Both the position numbers and the translations under genes were made by a program. 64,000 nt of DNA from Dasyornis broadbenti (Eukaryota; Chordata; Aves; Passeriformes; Dasyornithidae). Shown here piece by piece: positions 58,379 to 64,000 of this stretch. The first letter of the stretch is position 1. Each line of letters opens with the position of its first letter. The stretch lies in assembly GCA_013397935.1 (NCBI GenBank), contig VZRN01002952.1, positions 235,106-299,105 of the forward strand, in the 5' to 3' direction. The notes under the pieces were generated by a model. That model ran no database searches and had not been told where the DNA came from. It saw only the letters and a list, made by a program, of their open reading frames with translations.

Positions 58379-59842
58379 TTTACCCTGAGATCATTTCAAG
58401 GCAGCCTGATTTTAGTGGTTTTTTGAGCCAAAATGGAGTCTGAGAGGGAGACACAGGGAAGCCTTTCCCAAAATTGAACTCCACTGCAGGAAGTGAGGGA
58501 GAGGGAGGTGGCAGCTCCAGGGTGGAGAGCCTGGGCACAGAGGCACTACTGAGCCCAGCCTTGCTGGTGCCTCACAGCAGACACGGCTTTGATCAAGTTT
58601 TTGAAAGGAAATTTTAAGTTCCAGGGTTTTTGGTTGCCCAAGGGAGACGGAGAGAGAGTGAAAATCTTTTACATGTTCCGTTTGCTTCGCATCCTGAAAC
58701 ACAATTGGATTTCTGCATCCCAGAAGTATCTGGATTTCCGTGGTTTCCTCTCTGCCTGGCTCTGCTCAGCTCCAGCTCTGGAGAAAAGGCTCCCCCCTGT
58801 GCTGAGCAGCCTCAGCCAGCCTCCCCTGGCACACAGGGCTCAGCTCAGGTCGTGTCTGTGCAGGGTCGCGTCCCAGGGGGATAAGGATACTCAGCAGGGA
58901 TTTAACCCCAGCCCTGGCCGCTGTGTGTGTTCAGCACCGCTGAGTTGTTTACAGATGTTGCTACAGCATATTGTGATCAAATGTCTTGGGATTAGCACAC
59001 AGCCCTGTGCCATAATTGCATTCACTGTGGCTTATAATAGTTCATTAGCTTGTCATCAGTTAGGCAGAAAGCAATGACAACTCTTCCTATCACATTTATA
59101 ATGCTCTAGAGAGCAGCTGATTAAGTCACAGAGTGACATAAATCACTGGGGAATGTTTCCTTCAGCTTAAAAAAGTTTTTTTTTCTCTTTTTTTGTCACT
59201 TTTGATAACAGAAATGCTGCATTTCTGACAGCCTAAAGTTCCCCTTTGGGTTGCACACGCCAGCAGAAGTTTCAGTGACAAATGTGCCTTGCATGCAGCC
59301 TGGAGGGAAAGCCCAAATCAGTCAATAATCTCTGAATAGCAACGTTTTTGGTCTTCAGGAGACTCTGATGGGTCTCCTCCGGCCCAGCCACTTTCCTGGG
59401 GGTCGGTTCCTGTCCCTGCTGTCTCTCAGTACCGTGTGAAGCCCACAGTCACCAGTGGGATCTGTGGGTGGTGCGGGGAGAACGGAGCTTTGTCTCCAGG
59501 TTCAGCCGGGGACGTGAGGCTGAACATGGGTTAAGGGCTGTCCACAGGCAGAGCCAAGCTCCGAGGGGGAATCTGGGCCATTGGACACTGGGATTTGGTG
59601 CTGCAACTCAGCGGAGATGCAGGCTCTGTGGTGTTTCACAGCTCTGTTCTGGCTGCTCCAGTGGAGGCTGCTCCTGCCCGGAGGGCCCTGCAGTGCTCGT
59701 CAGCCATTCAGTACCTTTTGCCTTCTCTTTGGGCAATTCGCTCTTCCTCCATTCTATTTCAGTGAGCAAAGCACAAGCTCCAGACCAACAAACTCTCATC
59801 CTACCTCACACCCCTTTCTTTGGTGTATTGTGCGCTTCCATT

Positions 59843-59895
59843 TGGTTGGACTCCGTGATCTTAGAGGCATTTTCCAACCTTAATGATTCTGACAG
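59843..59895 (+). repeat. Short CR1-like 3' end
   Basis: 'ggttggactccgtgatcttagaggcattttccaaccttaatgattctg' is the + version of the remnant at 13,018. Confidence 0.65.
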
Positions 59896-60654
59896 TTGTG
59901 TTTACTTTTTTTGTTATATATACGTATAGGGGTGTGAAGTGCCTCATGGTTTACTCTGCACTTGAAAATCATCTTTGTTGTGTCCCTCTGAATTCCTCTG
60001 TTCAGATTTCCCTCTGGTTTGTCAAACTCCCCCGGGGGCAGGAGCAGCTCCCGCTCCCGCGTCTCAGAGCATTTGCCGTCTGTTCCCTGGGTGACGGAAG
60101 GACCGAACCATGAACTGAAGAATACCAGCTGGCAGAGGGTTTGGCAGCGTTTTTCTCTGTTTAATGCACTGGTTTCATCAGCCCTGTCAGTCCCTGAGGT
60201 GTGACAATCCCCACCAAGGGACCGGGCACGGGGTGCAGAGAGAACGGGGACAGCACAGGCATTGCCCACACCTCTGTGCTGCCTCCTTGGGGCCAAGACA
60301 CAGCAGGAGCTCCAGCTGCAGCCTGGATATGTAGGCAGGAATAAAAACAACTCACTTGCTCCCTGCAGGCAGGGCACAGTGCAGGTGACAGCTCGGGGGT
60401 GTCCCAGCAGCTCATCTTATCACAGCCGGGAGGTGCCGCAGGCTCCAACATGACGTGGGAAAGCCTTGAGACTGTGGCTGGGGATGTTGGAATAGAACTT
60501 TATTCCATGTGCAGATTGATGGTTTAAGTATTTTCTCCTTAATTATAACTCGGAGTTTACAAAATTGGGAGAATTTGCAAGTGTTGGCACTAACAAGCTG
60601 AGAGCTGCTTTTCAGAATGGCAAATTCTCAGCGAAATCTCTGCTCTCTGTGAGC

Positions 60655-60925
60655 AGTGACAGCGCCCAAGGGGCAGCTGGAGCTGTGTCAGGAAGATTTA
60701 GGTTGGATCTCAGGGAAAGGTTCTTCCCCCAGAGGCTGCTGGGCACTGAACAGGCTCCCCAGGGAATGGGCACGGCCCCAAGGCTGCCAGAGCTCCGGGA
60801 GCGTTTGGACAGCGCTGCCAGGGATGCACAGGGTGAGATTGTTGGGGTGTGTGTGCAGGGCCAGGGGTTGGACTCAATGATCCTTACAGGTCCTTCCAGC
60901 TCAGGATATTCTGTGATTCTAAATT
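60655..60925 (+). repeat. CR1 LINE (type B), 3'-end fragment
   Basis: 'ggttggatctcagggaaaggttcttcccccagaggctg' through 'ggccaggggttggactcaatgatcc' and 'ctcaggatattctgtgattct'. Little diverged. Confidence 0.87.
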
Positions 60926-61557
60926 ATGCAACAGCTAAAGGAATAAAACTTCGAATGAAGTTGTCAGTGTTCCACATTCCAGTTCCTTTCCCAGCTACAG
61001 AACCACATCCCCACAGGAAATACAGCAAATGGTGAGGAACGCCCTGGCCGTGCTCAGTGAAGGAAGTTTTGCCTGGATGGGAGGGATGAGGTTGCTGTTT
61101 GCTCCTGGGCCTTAGACAAGCCACTTGAAACACAGGATCCTTGCAAGGTCTCCATATGAAGGGTTGTCTCCATCCTTAACATGAAATAATGAGATGGTTT
61201 GAGTTTTATAGTCTTATATAATTACTCTCAAAATAGCTTCTGATTCATCCTCCCCTTTGAAGCTTATAGTTTGCATTCTGATAAGCTCTTGCATGGCAGG
61301 AACCCTGTGGTAGCAGCAAATTAATTTTTAAGAAGTTTTTTGCTGTCTAACTGAAACTTTGGCACAGCCAGTTGGAGCATTCTTGTCCTTGTCTCCCCAG
61401 GATCCTTTTCATGGCTGGGTGTGTGCAGGGGATGAAGAGGCTCCATTGGAGTTCCTGGGGAGCCCATGGTGGCAGCAGGAAGCTGGTGGGAGCTGATAGT
61501 GCAGCACTCAGTGTCCAAGCACCGGGGAGGCACAGGAGCAGGATAATTCTCATTTTA

Positions 61558-61708
61558 GCTTCCAGGGAGACTCTGTGGCTGGATGGGGGCTCTGAGCAAC
61601 CGGGGATAATCGAAGGTGTTTCTGCCTACGGCAGGGGTTTTGAACAAGATGATGCCTTAGGTCCCTTCCAACCCTAACCATTCCATGATTCCATGATTCT
61701 CTGAACGT
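61558..61708 (+). repeat. CR1 LINE, 3'-end fragment
   Basis: 'ctgtggctggatgggggctctgagcaaccgggg' through 'ggtcccttccaaccctaaccattccatgattcc'. Confidence 0.82.
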
Positions 61709-62107
61709 CTCCTCTCAGAACATCCCCCTCCTGTGCATTCCCACCCTTCTGCTTTGAGAGGCGCGTTTGCCATCGAGCGCCGTGTGATGAGCTGAGTGTG
61801 AAAGTGCTCAGCAAACCGTGAGAACTTGTTTTCAATTCCCATTCCCCCTGCTATGTTCTGTGGAATGATTTGTGATTGATACAAAATAAGAAAACAAGGC
61901 TTGGGCATGTCCAGAGCAGCTGGAGCTGGCTGCCTTCACCTGGAAAAAAAAACCTGTTCTTGTGGTGGTGGGAGTGTGCACAGAGTGAGGGAGGGCTTCC
62001 TGGGTCTCCATGGATATTTCACACCATTGTGCAGCCCTGCCCAGCTGCGAGGAACAAGCAGTGGCTTTTTACTTAACTTTACCAAGAGGAAAAAGCTCCT
62101 TTGTTTG

Positions 62108-62390
62108 TGACCAGGGACAGGACCCAGGGAAGGGCTGGAGCTGTGTCAGGGGGTCTTTAGGTTGAAAATTACGAAAAGCTTCTTTCCCCAGAGGGTTCTG
62201 GGCACTGAACAGGATCCCCAGGGAATGGGCACGGCCCCGAGGCTGCCAGAGCTCCAGGAGCATTCGGACACCGCTCCCAGGGATGCACAGGGTGGGATTG
62301 TTGGGGTGTGTGTGCAGGGCCAGGGGTTGATTCAGTGATCCCTGTGGGTCCCATCCAGCTCAGAATATTCTATAATTCTGTGATTCTCCT
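62108..62390 (+). repeat. CR1 LINE (type B), 3'-end fragment
   Basis: 'gaccagggacaggacccagggaagggctggagctg' through 'gtgtgtgtgcagggccaggggttgattcagtgatcc' and the terminal ATTCTGTGATTCT. It shares type B text with 60,655. Confidence 0.87.
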
Positions 62391-64000
62391 TCTTTCTGCT
62401 TGGGTCATGGTGCCAAGTACTTCTGTGGCTTCACTTCCCCCTCCCCCAAACTCTCAGGGCGCAGTCCTGCCCTTGGCTGGACACTGGTCCCTGTCCCCTG
62501 TGAGGGAGCCTGACCAGCAGCTGAGCTCTGGACGGTCTGAGAGGCGGGGTGTCCATAGGTGACAGCCCACACCTGCTCCTGGGGCTGGGATCACTCCAGG
62601 AGCAGCTGGGAGAGTCTAAAAAACTCGAGTTTGTGCCCCTCAGAACTGCAGGTGGTCCATGGTGTCAGATGTGCCGCTGGGTGGGGGCTCTGCAGCCCTT
62701 ATCACCTCCCACAGCATCAGATAACATCCGAGGGACTCGGGAGCTCTGCCCTACCCGCGGTTGTGTCCTGACCTGGCCCTTTCACACCTGCTGAGAAGCT
62801 GATGAAACATTCCCCCCTCGCCAGGAGCCGCCTCTGTGGTGGTGTTTGAGCAGCAGCTCCTGCGCTGCCGGGCTGCCTGTGAACAGCGAATTGACGGCAG
62901 CCAGACTTTGAAGTGACAGCTCCTAATGACTCGTCTAGCTCAGGAATATTTCAGGGCATGTTCCTTAGCTCCTGCCTGCCTGGAGAACACCGCCAGCAAA
63001 TCAAGAACCCGCTGAAGTTTCAAACGACAGCCAAATGGCAGCGAGGGGACCTGAAATGTGACAATGAAGCCATCAGCAGGGGACCGGCACCCTGGGCACA
63101 AGCCCGGCAAAGAGGGGCAAGCAGAGAGTGAGCGTGCAGTGCTTCCCTGGCCCTGTGCAGCCCCCCGTGCCCACATGCTGTGGGCTCTGCAAACACAGAG
63201 CCCGCTGCAGCAGGGGCTGTGGGATGGCAGGGACAGGCTGATGCGCATCAGTTGCTCCGTTCCCATTCCAAAGCCACGGCAGGCTTGGAGAGGGGGTGAG
63301 GAGCTGGCTGAGGACTGCACGCTGCTGCACTGCAGCTCACCTCTCACCCAGAGCAGCATCCCAGCATTTAGCAGCCAGCCACGCTCGTTTCCAGAATCCC
63401 TGTTGCAAAGGGCTCTGTTTGCTGCCGCCCTCCGTGCTGCCCCTCACAGTTTGTGCATCCACAGAGGGGACATTGCCTCGTGTCGCTGTGGTTTGGCTTT
63501 GGCTGTGGTGCTGCTGGATGCTGCTGTGGTGTTCTAATATTTGATTTCTGTTCCATCCAGTCCCCGTTCCTTCCTCCAACGCTGAACGGCTTTGCTAAAT
63601 AAACATCTCTGTGGCTGGGGTTTAGTGGAACCCTCCTCCTCTGCAGCTGCTGCCCTGTGCTCCCCGCTGCCCACGCCTCTGAGATCCACCACAGCTCCCC
63701 GTGCCCAATTTCCAGCCCTCAGCTAATCAGGCTCACATTGCTGGGGCTTCTCAATCGAGAGAAAATGAGATCAGCAGTTGGTGGGTGCCTCACGTGGTCT
63801 GTTGTAGCCCCAGAGGTGCCTGCTCTCCTCCAGCAGTTCCTCTTGTAGTAATCCATCACTGGAGTGCGTGCTCTCTACAAAGCCTGACAGAAACAGAACA
63901 ATATATCCTCACAAACACTCCTGCAAGAGAAAAATGGAGCAGAAAATGGACAGAGAAGCCTGGGAGTGTCTGCTGGGGCGGCATGAGCAGTGATGGGTAT

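Larger units (their letters stand above)
50752..64000 (+). other. SYT6 intron 1 (5' part)
   Basis: No further synaptotagmin exon (no SVSLLAVVV-type transmembrane segment) was found to the window end. It holds CR1 copies (listed), AT-rich blocks that look like enhancers (55,420-55,560; 56,640-57,060; 58,925-59,160) and a GC-rich exon-like segment ending at 56,252. Remaining stretches, including 51,000-53,850 and 62,400-64,000, are moderately GC-rich and unassigned. Confidence 0.6.

Noticed and set aside
1..64000. CRISPR arrays, operons, phage or bacterial islands
   Set aside because: No regularly spaced identical repeats or bacterial gene organisation. The window is a vertebrate chromosome.

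Overview
This is a vertebrate genomic window, almost certainly from a bird. It holds about two dozen CR1 LINE 3' ends (the dominant avian retrotransposon), GT-AG introns, and a multi-exon gene whose product is nearly identical to mammalian TRIM33. There is no bacterial or viral gene content. The short introns and a TRIM33-SYT6 gap of only about 13 kb suggest a compact, gene-dense microchromosome (inference).

Region 1 (1 to about 37,505, + strand): TRIM33 (TIF1-gamma), from inside intron 1 to the end of the 3' UTR. Exon 1, which encodes the N-terminus and first half of the RING finger, lies upstream of the window. The 19 remaining coding exons (2 to 20) were placed from reading-frame phase and splice sites. 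They encode 942 residues (the first from a split codon): the end of the RING, two B-boxes, a coiled coil, the TIF1 middle region, a SUMO-site cluster, a PHD finger, a bromodomain and a basic C-terminal tail. The stop is at 32,763-32,765 and a 3' UTR of about 4.7 kb follows. Intron 5 carries a decayed pogo/Tigger-type DNA transposase (about 17,480-18,314), the most unusual item in the window. Intron 7 holds a CR1 copy next to a direct repeat of possible LTR origin.

Region 2 (about 37,506-50,395): intergenic DNA with CR1 fragments in both orientations, a (TTCC)n tract and AT-rich blocks that look like conserved regulatory DNA. No gene is supported.

Region 3 (50,396-64,000): start of a second + strand gene, best read as SYT6. 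One coding exon (50,598-50,751) encodes the cysteine-bearing N-terminus of the SYT3/5/6/10 synaptotagmin group, preceded by a GC-rich leader with several upstream ATGs. One uORF overlaps the start codon as ATGA. The rest of the window is SYT6 intron 1, with more CR1 copies, candidate enhancers and a possible alternative first exon ending at a strong splice donor near 56,252. The transmembrane and C2 exons lie beyond the window.

The two genes are not known to act in one pathway: TRIM33 is a nuclear chromatin reader and E3 ligase in TGF-beta/SMAD signalling, and SYT6 is a membrane-trafficking protein. Their adjacency and shared orientation match the mammalian gene order. I found no wholly new biological system.
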